Source: Limnobaculum xujianqingii
Lineage (GTDB): Bacteria; Pseudomonadota; Gammaproteobacteria; Enterobacterales; Enterobacteriaceae
DNA: 64,000 nucleotides
Direction: 5' to 3'
NCBI RefSeq assembly: GCF_013394855.1
Contig: NZ_JABMLK010000001.1
Span: 310,001-374,000 of the forward strand
In this document: one piece after another, positions 32,028 to 40,516 of the stretch
How positions within the stretch are numbered: the first letter of the stretch is position 1
How the letters are laid out: each line of letters starts with the position of its first letter
Translations under genes and position numbers: made by a program
The notes under the pieces: model-generated
What the model was told of the DNA's origin: nothing
Databases searched by the model: none
What the model saw: only the letters and a program-made list of their open reading frames with translations

Positions 32028-32049
32028 AGGTGTTAAATTGATCACGTTT
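32028..32049 (+). promoter_or_regulatory. CRP-binding site upstream of cyaA
   Basis: TGTTA-N6-TCACG (32031-32046) matches the CRP consensus TGTGA-N6-TCACA at 8 of 10 core positions. It closely resembles the site in the E. coli cyaA promoter, where CRP-cAMP represses transcription. It lies about 100 bp before the start codon. The rest of the hemC-cyaA gap (31790-32142) must hold both divergent promoters, which I could not fix precisely. Confidence 0.75.
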
Positions 32050-32142
32050 CTGGCAATCAATGAACGATTGTATTTGCTAAATGGACGAGCAACCAGAATG
32101 CAGTTCCTTTAACAATCGTGGGAATCAATCAGGCAAATCGTC

Positions 32143-34701
32143 TTGCATCTTAATATGACTCTATTAAAGCAGCGATTGGATACGTTAAATCAATTACGTA
32201 TCGATCGGGCTATGGCGAATATGGGATCTGCTTTCCAGCAGGTTTACATGCTGCTGCCCGTCTTTTTGCATTATCACCATCCGAAAATGCCTGGTTATCA
32301 GGATGGTATCGTTCCTAACGGTATTTGTGCCTACATTCCTAATGAAGCTCAAACTCAGTATCTGACGAATTTCTGTCAGAGCACCGATATTCCTCTTAAT
32401 CAACATGCTACTCAGGCGCTGCCCATTACTGGCGTTTACAGCATGGGAAGTACTTCTTCCGTAGGGCAAAGCCAGTTTTCCGATCTGGATATTTGGATTT
32501 GTCATCAGTCATGGCTGAACGGCAACGAACGCACTATTTTGCAGGCGAAATGCCTGTTGCTGGAACAGTGGGCCGCATCGCTAGGTGTAGAAGTTAACTT
32601 CTTTTTGATTGACGAAAACCGCTTTCGCCAAAATCAGAGCGGGAAGTTGGATAATGAAGATTGTGGTTCAACCCTGCATATTCTGTTGCTGGATGAATTT
32701 TATCGCAGTGCCGTGCGTTTAGCCGGTAAGCCTGTTTTATGGAACGTGGTTCCCGATGAACAGGAGATGAATTATGAAGAGTATGTATCAGCACTATTTG
32801 CTGATGGAACATTACAGCGCGATGAGTGGATAGATCTGGGCGGATTGGGATCGCTGTCTGCTGAAGAGTATTTTGGTGCCAGCCTGTGGCAACTGTATAA
32901 AAGTATCGACTCGCCTTATAAAGCAGTGCTGAAAACCTTGCTGCTTGAAACTTATTCGTGGCAATACCCGCAGTCACAATTGCTGGCAATAGAAATTAAA
33001 CAGCGTCTGCATAATGGTGAACTGGACTCTTTCAGTCTGGATGCTTATTACATGATGCTGGAAAGAGTGACCACTTATTTACAGGCGATTGGTGATGACG
33101 CCCGTCTGGATCTGGTTCGTCGCTGTTTTTATATGAAGGTTTGTGAACGTCTGTCGGAATCTACAGAAACTATTCCAGCCCAAGGTAACTGGCGGCGGGA
33201 AATTCTTAGCCAGTTAACTCGTGATTGGGGCTGGGATACAGAGCGAATGCAGATTTTAGATAATCGTGCCAACTGGAAAATTGAACGCGTCCGCGATGCT
33301 CATAATGAGCTGCTGGATGCCCTGATGCAAAGCTACCGTAACCTGATTCGTTTCGCCCGCCGTAATAATTTAAGCGTTAGTGCCAGCCCGCAAGATATTG
33401 GCGTGCTAACCCGTAAGTTATATGCTGCCTTTGAGGCGCTACCGGGTAAAGTTACTTTAGTCAATCCGCAGATATCACCTGACCTGTCAGAAAAAAATCT
33501 CACATTTATTCAGGTGCCCATTGACCGGGCAAATCGTGCCGGATGGTATTTATATAATCAGGCACCACAGGTTGATTCTATTATTGGCCATCAGCCGCTG
33601 GAATATAATCGCTACCTGAGCAAACTGGTGGCCTGGAGCTATTTTAATGGTTTGCTGACGCCGGATACGCGCCTGCATGTTAAAAATAGCCAGTATTGTA
33701 GCGATGAAAAACTTCAGATGTTTGTTGCTGATATTGCTAAACATTTCCCATTAAGGGTACCGGCCCCGACGCCAAAAGCGCTATACAGCCCCTGCGAAAT
33801 TCGACATCTGGCACTGATTGTTAATCTGGAAAATGATCCGACAGAATCTCTGTTGCAGCAAGATACTCCACCGTTTGACCTCGGTAAATTGGATGTATTC
33901 AGCTTCGGTAATCAGGAACAGTGCCTGATTGGTAGCGTAGATTTACTGTACCGTAATTCATGGAATGAGGTTCGTACTCTGCATTTCAGCGGCAGTCAGG
34001 CGGTGATTGAAGCGCTGAAAACTATTCTGGGTAAGATGCATCAGGATGCGCTGCCGCCTGAATCAGTAGACGTCTTCTGTTATAGCCAGCATCTACGTGG
34101 GCTAATTCAGACGCGTCTACAGCAGTTGGTATCAGAATGCATCAGCCTGCGTTTATCCAGTACCCGTCAGGATTCAAACCGTTTTAAAGCATTGCGTCTT
34201 GCAGGGCAAACCTGGGGTTTATTTTTTGAACGCCTGAGCGTATCAGTGCAGAAATTGGAAAATGCCGTCGAGTTTTATGGTGCGATTTCCAACAATAAGC
34301 TGAACGGTATTCCGGTTCAGCTAAAAGCAGGTCAGGAACATTTACCCGAAATTATTGATGGCTCTGCCAGTGAAGGGATTATTCAATTCTTCTTTGAAGA
34401 TACGGATAAAGGATTCAATATCTATATTCTGGATGAGCTAAATCGGGTTGAAGTCTATCTGAACTGCCAGGGGTGCATTGAAGAGCTGGTATGCGACGTT
34501 AGCCGTTTCTACGCCTCTTCCCATGAACGTTTCACTTACGGTTCGGGCTCGGTCAACTTTAACCTGCCGCAGTTTTATCAAATTATTCAGTCAGAGGGAG
34601 AAGCGCGAATTATCCCTTTCAACAGCAATTCAATTTCACCGTTGAGTGCACCATCGGTGCCGATCACTAAAAAAGATATTCTTCTTAGTCATACTTTCTG
34701 A
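32143..34701 (+). CDS. cyaA: Class I adenylate cyclase
   Basis: CyaA makes cAMP from ATP and is controlled by EIIA-Glc through its C-terminal domain. It has 852 residues (E. coli 848). The catalytic domain has the nucleotidyltransferase signature [19 protein letters not shown] (around residue 103), and the C-terminal regulatory half ends near SHTF. The start TTG at 32143 aligns with the inefficient UUG start of E. coli cyaA; ATG 32155 four codons later is a possible alternative. The downstream gene cyaY of E. coli is absent here. Confidence 0.96.
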   Translation: MHLNMTLLKQRLDTLNQLRIDRAMANMGSAFQQVYMLLPVFLHYHHPKMPGYQDGIVPNGICAYIPNEAQTQYLTNFCQSTDIPLNQHATQALPITGVYSMGSTSSVGQSQFSDLDIWICHQSWLNGNERTILQAKCLLLEQWAASLGVEVNFFLIDENRFRQNQSGKLDNEDCGSTLHILLLDEFYRSAVRLAGKPVLWNVVPDEQEMNYEEYVSALFADGTLQRDEWIDLGGLGSLSAEEYFGASLWQLYKSIDSPYKAVLKTLLLETYSWQYPQSQLLAIEIKQRLHNGELDSFSLDAYYMMLERVTTYLQAIGDDARLDLVRRCFYMKVCERLSESTETIPAQGNWRREILSQLTRDWGWDTERMQILDNRANWKIERVRDAHNELLDALMQSYRNLIRFARRNNLSVSASPQDIGVLTRKLYAAFEALPGKVTLVNPQISPDLSEKNLTFIQVPIDRANRAGWYLYNQAPQVDSIIGHQPLEYNRYLSKLVAWSYFNGLLTPDTRLHVKNSQYCSDEKLQMFVADIAKHFPLRVPAPTPKALYSPCEIRHLALIVNLENDPTESLLQQDTPPFDLGKLDVFSFGNQEQCLIGSVDLLYRNSWNEVRTLHFSGSQAVIEALKTILGKMHQDALPPESVDVFCYSQHLRGLIQTRLQQLVSECISLRLSSTRQDSNRFKALRLAGQTWGLFFERLSVSVQKLENAVEFYGAISNNKLNGIPVQLKAGQEHLPEIIDGSASEGIIQFFFEDTDKGFNIYILDELNRVEVYLNCQGCIEELVCDVSRFYASSHERFTYGSGSVNFNLPQFYQIIQSEGEARIIPFNSNSISPLSAPSVPITKKDILLSHTF

Positions 34702-35139
34702 TTTGCATTCTGGTAATGGATTATATATTTTCTAAAAATTACCCTTATTTTTGACAATAATTAATTTCTGTTAATCAGTTAGATATTATACATTTCTCAA
34801 AAAAATCGATGTCATTGGTGAGACTGATTTTATCCGACTTGATAATGACTAATATTCCCCGAAAACTATATTCTGGTAGCTTATAAGTCTTTATATATTG
34901 AGAATGTAATGTTTCTGTACATGTTGTGGTTTTAATAAAATTTAATGATATTAATTTATTGCATATTAGTGATTGAAACTACCGACCTAGTAAATATGTC
35001 AGGATTGATGGGCTTTATATTTGTGTGCTTTAATTATGCGAAACCATAATGATTCTGAGTGTAAATAGCTGTTTAACATACTGCATGTAAGAAGGGAATA
35101 TTAAATATTTTTAATATTCATAAATAAGGATGTTACTTA
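34702..35139. other. AT-rich gap between cyaA and the T6SS island
   Basis: The 438 bp are strongly AT-rich and hold no open frame that I can support, no tRNA and no clear terminator. An inverted ATTAAATATT...AATAT stretch lies near 35100. AAGGA at 35126 is the vgrG ribosome site. It marks the junction where conserved synteny (cyaY-dapF expected) ends and accessory DNA begins. Confidence 0.6.
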
Positions 35140-37317
35140 ATGGATACTGGCTTATATTTCTCATGTAAAGTTGGAGATTTGCCTGAATCAACCTTTGATG
35201 TCGTTGATTTTACATTGGAAGAAGCGTTATCGACCTTGTTTAAATTGGAGGTTCAGGTAGCTAGTAACGATGCCAATATAAATATGGATGAGCAACTTTT
35301 ACAGAAAGCATCTCTCACTATTAAGGTTGATGGTCAAGTAAAACGCACCATTAATGGCATTATTGAAGAAGCATTTCGTGGTGACAGTGGTTTTCACCGG
35401 ACTTATTACACTTTCTCTATCCGTCCGGAACTCTGGTTATTAACATTAACTCAAGATAACCGAATTTTTCATTTCAATTCAATTCCAGATATTCTGGATC
35501 AGCTATTAAAAAAATATAATATCAGGTTTGAATCAAAGCTGATTGACTCACATAAGCAGTGGGAATATACCACTCAACGTAATGAAACAGACTATGATTT
35601 TTTTAGTCGTCTGGCAGCTGAAGAAGGGATAGTTTTCTGGTTTGAAGAAAATCAACTGTTTTACAGTGATAGTCGTACGGGTATGACAGGTGGCGAAAAT
35701 CTTTTATATAACGCCCATGCCCAAAGTGCTAACCGGGAGTCGGTTATCCATAAGCTACAGTATGGTGCCCGAATGAAGCCCAATGCTGTTCACCTGAAAG
35801 ACTATAAGTTCTCTCATCCGGATGTTGGACTTGACTCCAAAGTTAAGCAGCCCGGCAAACGCCCATTATTTACTATATATGAAAGCTATGGCCGTTATGA
35901 TGATGACGGAGTGGCTCAACAGTATGCTAAATATCGTTTGGAAGCTCATCAGGCAAATAGCTTGTCTGGTCAGGCTGAAAGTAATTGTATTCAAATGATG
36001 CCGGGTAAGATATTTACTATTGCAGAACATCCGGCGGATGCCATTAACAGTAATTGGCAAGTTGTTAGTATCGTCCATCAGGGAACCTTGCCTCAATCAG
36101 TCGCAGAAGAATCTTCTGACGCTGTTGCGGTAATAACCAATCAATTTAGTTTTATTCCGGGTTCTGTTGACTGGCGAGCACCGTTTTCACCCAAGCCAAC
36201 TGTATATGGTGATGAGACAGCTACTGTTGTTGGACCGGCAGGTGAAGAAATCTACGTGAATGAATACGGTCAGATAAAAATTCATTTCCACTGGAATAAA
36301 TATGATGCACCTGATGAGAATGCATCTTGCTGGATTCGGGTATCACAAAACTGGAATGGTGACGGTTTTGGATTTCTATCCACCCCACGAATAGGCCAGG
36401 AGGTTGTTGTCTCTTATCTGAATGGTGATATTGACCAACCTATTGTCATGGGTACGACTTATAACGGAAAAAACAGCCCACCGCTGGACCTTCCCGCCGC
36501 TAAAACTCAAATGTCAATAAAATCGAAAACCCATAAAGGGGACGGTTTTAATGAATTACGCTTTGAGGATTCAAACGGTAAGCAAGAGCTGTTTATGCAC
36601 GCACAGCGGGATATGAATACCAGCGTGCGTAACAACCGAACTACTGACGTTGATAAAGACCATACCGAAAATATTGGTCAGCATCAGACGGTTAACGTAA
36701 CGTCAAATCAGAGCGTTAATGTGGGGGGGAATCAGTCAATTGATGTTAAAGGTCAGCGTACAGACCATGTGGTGCTGGATGAGACCGTCAACATTGATGT
36801 CAATCAGACAATTACTGTCGGTGCCGATCAAAAAATTGAGGTCGTGGGGAATCGTACCGATCATGTCAAAGTTAATGAAACGGTAAACATTGATGGCAAT
36901 CAGGAAACCACAATTAAAGGAACGCATACCGTTAAGGTTTCCCAAAAACAAGATGTCACTATTACCGGGCCAGAAACTACAACTTACGAAAATACCCATA
37001 ACTTCACCATCAACGGCGTGCAAACCATTACGGCTAAACAGGCAAGAAATCTGACGGTTAACGGCAAGCTAACTGAAAAATTTACTGCTTCTCATGACAT
37101 GAATGTCACAGGCAATCAGAAAATTGATGTGACGGCAAAACAGTCAACACATGCCAAGGTAATTGATCTTAACGGCGATGATGAAATCAATATTACCTGT
37201 GGGGGTTCATCATTACAGTTAAAGTCAGATGGAACTATTACGCTGAAAGGTAACAAGTTTGTTGTTGAAATGGCGGATAAAATGAGTGTTGATGCAGGCA
37301 AAATTGAGCTTAACTAG
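35140..37317 (+). CDS. vgrG: Type VI secretion tip protein VgrG
   Basis: It is a 725-residue VgrG/gp27-gp5 spike protein. Residues 1-350 are the gp27-like base (FFSRLAAEEGIVFWFEE, the typical phage GPD motif). The OB-fold region has EIYVNEYGQIKIHFHWNKYD and CWIRVSQNWNGDGFGFLSTPRIGQEVVVSYLNGDIDQPIV. After FNELRFEDSNGKQELFMHAQRD comes a long beta-helix of about 10-residue VNxxxNQ(S/T)I repeats to the end. There is no C-terminal effector extension, so cargo would have to be carried by the following genes. No other T6SS core genes are in the window. Confidence 0.95.
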   Translation: MDTGLYFSCKVGDLPESTFDVVDFTLEEALSTLFKLEVQVASNDANINMDEQLLQKASLTIKVDGQVKRTINGIIEEAFRGDSGFHRTYYTFSIRPELWLLTLTQDNRIFHFNSIPDILDQLLKKYNIRFESKLIDSHKQWEYTTQRNETDYDFFSRLAAEEGIVFWFEENQLFYSDSRTGMTGGENLLYNAHAQSANRESVIHKLQYGARMKPNAVHLKDYKFSHPDVGLDSKVKQPGKRPLFTIYESYGRYDDDGVAQQYAKYRLEAHQANSLSGQAESNCIQMMPGKIFTIAEHPADAINSNWQVVSIVHQGTLPQSVAEESSDAVAVITNQFSFIPGSVDWRAPFSPKPTVYGDETATVVGPAGEEIYVNEYGQIKIHFHWNKYDAPDENASCWIRVSQNWNGDGFGFLSTPRIGQEVVVSYLNGDIDQPIVMGTTYNGKNSPPLDLPAAKTQMSIKSKTHKGDGFNELRFEDSNGKQELFMHAQRDMNTSVRNNRTTDVDKDHTENIGQHQTVNVTSNQSVNVGGNQSIDVKGQRTDHVVLDETVNIDVNQTITVGADQKIEVVGNRTDHVKVNETVNIDGNQETTIKGTHTVKVSQKQDVTITGPETTTYENTHNFTINGVQTITAKQARNLTVNGKLTEKFTASHDMNVTGNQKIDVTAKQSTHAKVIDLNGDDEINITCGGSSLQLKSDGTITLKGNKFVVEMADKMSVDAGKIELN

Positions 37318-37345
37318 AACTTATCAAATAAGGGAGCGATGATTT

Positions 37346-38980
37346 ATGTCGGTTGAAATCAAAAATCCGGTTGAGCGAAAAATAGCAGAGATTGAACAGC
37401 GTTGGCTGGAGGCGTCATCAAATACTGATGCAAGATTATTCATCTGGCGGGTGCCTCAGGAATCCGATCGTTTGATCCACGGTTTCTTTGCTCTACAACA
37501 GCAATCCGACAATGAATACAGTACTCAGGATCTGTTTATCAATTTTCAGGAGCCTTACGAAATTGCCTATCAGTATTGTCACGCTATTGAGCAGGCATTT
37601 ATTGAGCGTTATGAATTAACTGATATTGAAGGTGAAAAGTGGGCGTATTCTTCATTAACACCCTGCTATCGTTTTACTGAACTCAATGTTTTATTAGAGA
37701 GCTTTATTGCCCATCACGGTCAGTTTTTTCGTTATTTGACAATTGTACTTATGCCTGGACAAATCAGTCAGAGCAATGCCTTTATTACCTGGCTTGGTGA
37801 GTGTTTAGTCGCGCCAGTTATGGACCGAATTCGCTTCGTGGTTACTGACACTACTGAAGAAAAAGTCTGGCAGCCTCTGATTGATGACCATCCGAAGTTC
37901 ACTCATCTTATTGAAATTAATATTGATGAAATGGAGTTAATGCGCCAGATCCTCAACGAATCTCCCACTACTGATGGTGTTGATATGTTGCGTTTCAGGC
38001 AACTGATGGTTGATACCTTTATCGGTTTAAGCAAAGGCAATACCAGTCAATTAGGTGTTCGTGCGCAAAAAGCCATTGATATTGCAGCGAAAAACAATTG
38101 GTTCGATCAGCAAGTTGTCATGTATAGCATGCTGGCTGGCGTTTATTTAAAAAATGCCGACATTCCTGATGCCGTTAAAAATTACAGGCTAGCGCAGCAG
38201 GCGGCGACAAATATTCCATTAGAGCCTCAGCAACTGCTTCTACAGACTCAAAGTCTGTTTGGTGAAGCGGGAGCCTGGTTTATGGGCAAAGAGTATTTAC
38301 GTGCTTCTGAGGCCTATTATTCAGCAGCGCTTTTAGCTCAAAAACTTCCTCAACCACTCTGGGTTATTGAAGGGTATCGAGTGTCGGGATTTAGCCTGTT
38401 GGAAGCCAAAGTTAATGAACGACCAAATGAAGTGGTTGATCGCTATTACCATGCATTTATGGCAGGTATTGCGTTGCCTGCTGATGAAAGAATGCAAAGT
38501 ACATTTATGTTTATTTTTCAGGATATTATGCGGTTGGTGGATAATTCTTGCGTCGAGAAGTTGGTTCAATTAGCTGAAGTTTATTATCAGCGTCAGGGTG
38601 AAATTATCGCATCAATTGAAGAACGCCAAAAATCACTGAGTTATCCACCATCAGCAAGCCAGATTGCACAATATGATGATGAGTTGGAACAACAAATGGT
38701 GAAGCTGTTCTATTTGGTGTTACAGGCTCGTGAAGATTTGATTGCTCAGGCTGACGAGTCTTTTAAGCAGCTTATCAGTATCGCCCGCTTTTATTCACAT
38801 CCTTACTGGAGTGTTCATCAGGATATTGTCCACCCGTTTGATGAGCCGAAAGAAGAGTGGCTACCGTTAACAGATTATACGGCCACCATTGGAATTGAGG
38901 ACGATGATGTACCAGAAGCATTTTATGCGTTACTCAAACACATCATTATTCCTGATAAAAACCAAGGAGAAGCGGCATGA
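37346..38980 (+). CDS. TPR-like protein of unknown function next to VgrG
   Basis: It is a 544-residue soluble protein with no signal peptide and no TM helix. Residues 1-200 form a mixed domain; residues 215-420 are helical with TPR-like pairs (QVVMYSMLAGVYLKNADIPDAVKNYRLAQQAAT, then FGEAGAWFMGKEYLRASEAYYSAALLAQ); the last 120 residues are acidic and helical. It starts 29 bp after vgrG and overlaps the next gene by 4 bp, so it is in the VgrG operon. The context suggests an adaptor or chaperone that loads the PAAR-like effector onto VgrG, but that is inference. I do not recognise a named family. Confidence 0.75.
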   Translation: MSVEIKNPVERKIAEIEQRWLEASSNTDARLFIWRVPQESDRLIHGFFALQQQSDNEYSTQDLFINFQEPYEIAYQYCHAIEQAFIERYELTDIEGEKWAYSSLTPCYRFTELNVLLESFIAHHGQFFRYLTIVLMPGQISQSNAFITWLGECLVAPVMDRIRFVVTDTTEEKVWQPLIDDHPKFTHLIEINIDEMELMRQILNESPTTDGVDMLRFRQLMVDTFIGLSKGNTSQLGVRAQKAIDIAAKNNWFDQQVVMYSMLAGVYLKNADIPDAVKNYRLAQQAATNIPLEPQQLLLQTQSLFGEAGAWFMGKEYLRASEAYYSAALLAQKLPQPLWVIEGYRVSGFSLLEAKVNERPNEVVDRYYHAFMAGIALPADERMQSTFMFIFQDIMRLVDNSCVEKLVQLAEVYYQRQGEIIASIEERQKSLSYPPSASQIAQYDDELEQQMVKLFYLVLQAREDLIAQADESFKQLISIARFYSHPYWSVHQDIVHPFDEPKEEWLPLTDYTATIGIEDDDVPEAFYALLKHIIIPDKNQGEAA

Positions 38981-39111
38981 GTTGGTTTACCAAAAAATGG
39001 CTAATCATGGCGGTACTGATACTTATCGCAATCGCTGTCAGTTATTTGTGTCCTGAATATGTAAACGAGTTACGTGTTTTTTACGGCAAGTTGGTCGGGC
39101 ATTCTGATTAA
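38977..39111 (+). CDS. 44-aa single-span membrane peptide
   Basis: It begins MSWFTKKWLIMAVLILIAIAV, a positively charged N-terminus and one hydrophobic helix (about residues 8-24), then a short polar tail ending VGHSD. The ATGA overlap with the preceding gene supports real, coupled translation. Its function is unknown; a membrane partner or immunity-type role for the T6SS cargo is possible only as speculation. Confidence 0.65.
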   Translation: MSWFTKKWLIMAVLILIAIAVSYLCPEYVNELRVFYGKLVGHSD

Positions 39112-39136
39112 TCGATAAACAAAAAGGGATTTGTTG

Positions 39137-39229
39137 ATGAATGGAAGTAAACATTTCGACCCCCAATTAGGCGTTGATTTTCATACTTATATTGTTCCCC
39201 CTTGTGGGGGAGTGATCAATATTACATAG
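39137..39229 (+). pseudogene. PAAR-like T6SS gene fragment cut by the prophage
   Basis: The frame starts MNGSKHFDPQLGVDFHTYIV followed by PP, the N-terminal signature of PAAR-like proteins (often Rhs or other T6SS effectors), in which a Pro-rich stretch normally follows. After the two prolines the similarity stops and a TAG appears at 39227. The break point (about 39200-39206) coincides with the inferred left end of the Mu-like prophage, so the rest of the gene should lie beyond the prophage right end, outside the window. Confidence 0.7.
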
Positions 39230-39370
39230 GTTAAGGGAAAGCTGGATAAGTCCGACGCCTTTAATTGCAAGGCTTGAGGCTCAGATTGATAAAATCTTGC
39301 TATTGCATAGGAATGATTAAAACTGAGCTTTCTTGCGCTATTTATTGCATAACTATAAGCAGAAACTAAA
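39203..39370. other. Prophage left end with candidate transposase sites
   Basis: There is no gene between the truncated PAAR-like gene and the repressor terminator. Three related motifs recur: TTAATTGCAAGG (39261), TATTGCATAGG (39301) and TATTGCATAAC (39343). Mu carries three transposase-binding sites (L1-L3) within about 180 bp of its left end, so these are candidates. CCCCC TTG TGGGGG at the junction forms a short inverted repeat. Confidence 0.4.
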
Positions 39371-39395
39371 AAGGTTTAAACAGGTTTTAAACCTT
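39371..39395 (-). terminator. Terminator of the phage repressor gene
   Basis: The perfect 10-bp inverted repeat AAGGTTTAAA/TTTAAACCTT has a 5-nt loop. On the minus strand it is followed by TTTAG. It starts 13 bp after the repressor stop codon. Confidence 0.6.
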
Positions 39396-39407
39396 ATTTA
39401 ATTATCA

Positions 39408-40124
39408 CTATAAATTCCGACCATACCAAACAACTTTCCCTATGATGCAAAAATCGTTCGGCGGGTTGTTCAAATCAACGGTAAATGACTCGTAAGCCGG
39501 GTTAGCGCTGGAAAACTTTAATATCTCCCCCGGTAATCGCTGGACTAGTTTTACGAATAAGTGACCATCGATTCTAAGTACATAGATTCCCTCTTTTGCG
39601 TCAACATCAGCATGATTAATCAAGATAACATCTTTATCATTGAGAATGCCTTCCATCGAATAACCCTGAACAGATATGACGGATAGTTGTTTAGGGTCTG
39701 CGCGTAGATACTGCTCAATCCAATACTTGCGAAATGCCATTAAAAACGACGGTTCCTCTGTTTCATTCCAAGCCCCATCACCCGCCGCCGCACTGACGTT
39801 ATAACGGGGGATAAAAGCAAACTCAGACGTGACGCCGCTATCATCTTTAAACTTCGGCCCTTCACCAGTAGCCAGCCATTCTATTGAGACACCCGTGTAT
39901 TTTACGAGTGATAACAGATTATCTAATGTTGGTAATGTAGCCCCTGTTAGATATTTGTGTAATCCACCATAAGAAATCCCCACATCTTTAGCAAATGCAC
40001 GAATACTTTGTTTAGGGCCGATAAGTTCTTTTAACCTAGTTGAAAAACTGGTTCCTATTTCATCCGCTTTAATCGGAACATTGATTCCTTTTGGAGTCGC
40101 TAGTTCCTTTGGTTTGTAACTCAT
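39408..40124 (-). CDS. Prophage repressor, HTH plus S24 (LexA-like) peptidase
   Basis: It is a 238-residue CI/LexA-type repressor. The N-terminal helix-turn-helix (residues 28-85, IRAFAKDVGISYGGLHKYLTG) is followed by a linker. The C-terminal S24 domain has the cleavage dipeptide in SAAAGDGAW, the nucleophile Ser in VQGYSMEGI and the catalytic Lys in LRIDGHLFVKLV. It is transcribed away from ner and the lytic genes and should keep the prophage silent. Unlike Mu c it is predicted to be cleaved in the SOS response. Confidence 0.9.
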   Translation of the reverse strand: MSYKPKELATPKGINVPIKADEIGTSFSTRLKELIGPKQSIRAFAKDVGISYGGLHKYLTGATLPTLDNLLSLVKYTGVSIEWLATGEGPKFKDDSGVTSEFAFIPRYNVSAAAGDGAWNETEEPSFLMAFRKYWIEQYLRADPKQLSVISVQGYSMEGILNDKDVILINHADVDAKEGIYVLRIDGHLFVKLVQRLPGEILKFSSANPAYESFTVDLNNPPNDFCIIGKVVWYGRNL

Positions 40125-40176
40125 TGATTCTTTTCCTCAATTAAAGCTAATAATTTAAGATTAAAAATATTCACAA

Positions 40177-40208
40177 AAAGAACCATTAAAAGCTTGATTG
40201 GTTCCTTT
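40177..40208. promoter_or_regulatory. Early operator between repressor and ner
   Basis: Near-perfect dyad: AAAGAACCA (40177-40185) and TGGTTCCTTT (40199-40208). A related AAGAAC...GGTTATT arrangement lies at about 40239-40255, just before the ner start. Two such sites in the divergent repressor/ner gap suit binding by the S24 repressor and/or Ner. Confidence 0.55.
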
Positions 40209-40257
40209 TATTGATCAATACTATTATTACTTTGTATAAGAACTATGGGTTATTACT

Positions 40258-40506
40258 ATGCATAACTGTACAGAATCGCAGAAATTGACTCCGAATGGAA
40301 TCAATAATCTTATTGACTGGCACCCAGCGGATATTATTTCAGCATTAAAAAAACGGGGAACTAACTTATCAAGGCTTTCTCGGGAGTCTGGTTTAGGCTC
40401 TCGAACACTACACAACACCTTGTATCGTAAATGGCCCAAAGGTGAAATTTTGATAGCAAATGCTCTCAACGTACAACCTGATGTTATTTGGCCTAGCCGG
40501 TACTAA
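40258..40506 (+). CDS. ner: Ner-like DNA-binding regulator
   Basis: It is an 82-residue Ner/SfsB-type HTH protein. The core DWHPADIISALKKRGTNLSRLSRESGLG...WPKGEILIANALNV...VIWPSRY aligns closely with Mu Ner. In Mu it lowers early and repressor transcription after induction. It is the first gene of the rightward early operon, 11 bp before the transposase start, and is complete. Confidence 0.93.
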   Translation: MHNCTESQKLTPNGINNLIDWHPADIISALKKRGTNLSRLSRESGLGSRTLHNTLYRKWPKGEILIANALNVQPDVIWPSRY

Positions 40507-40516
40507 TGGGGTTGTT

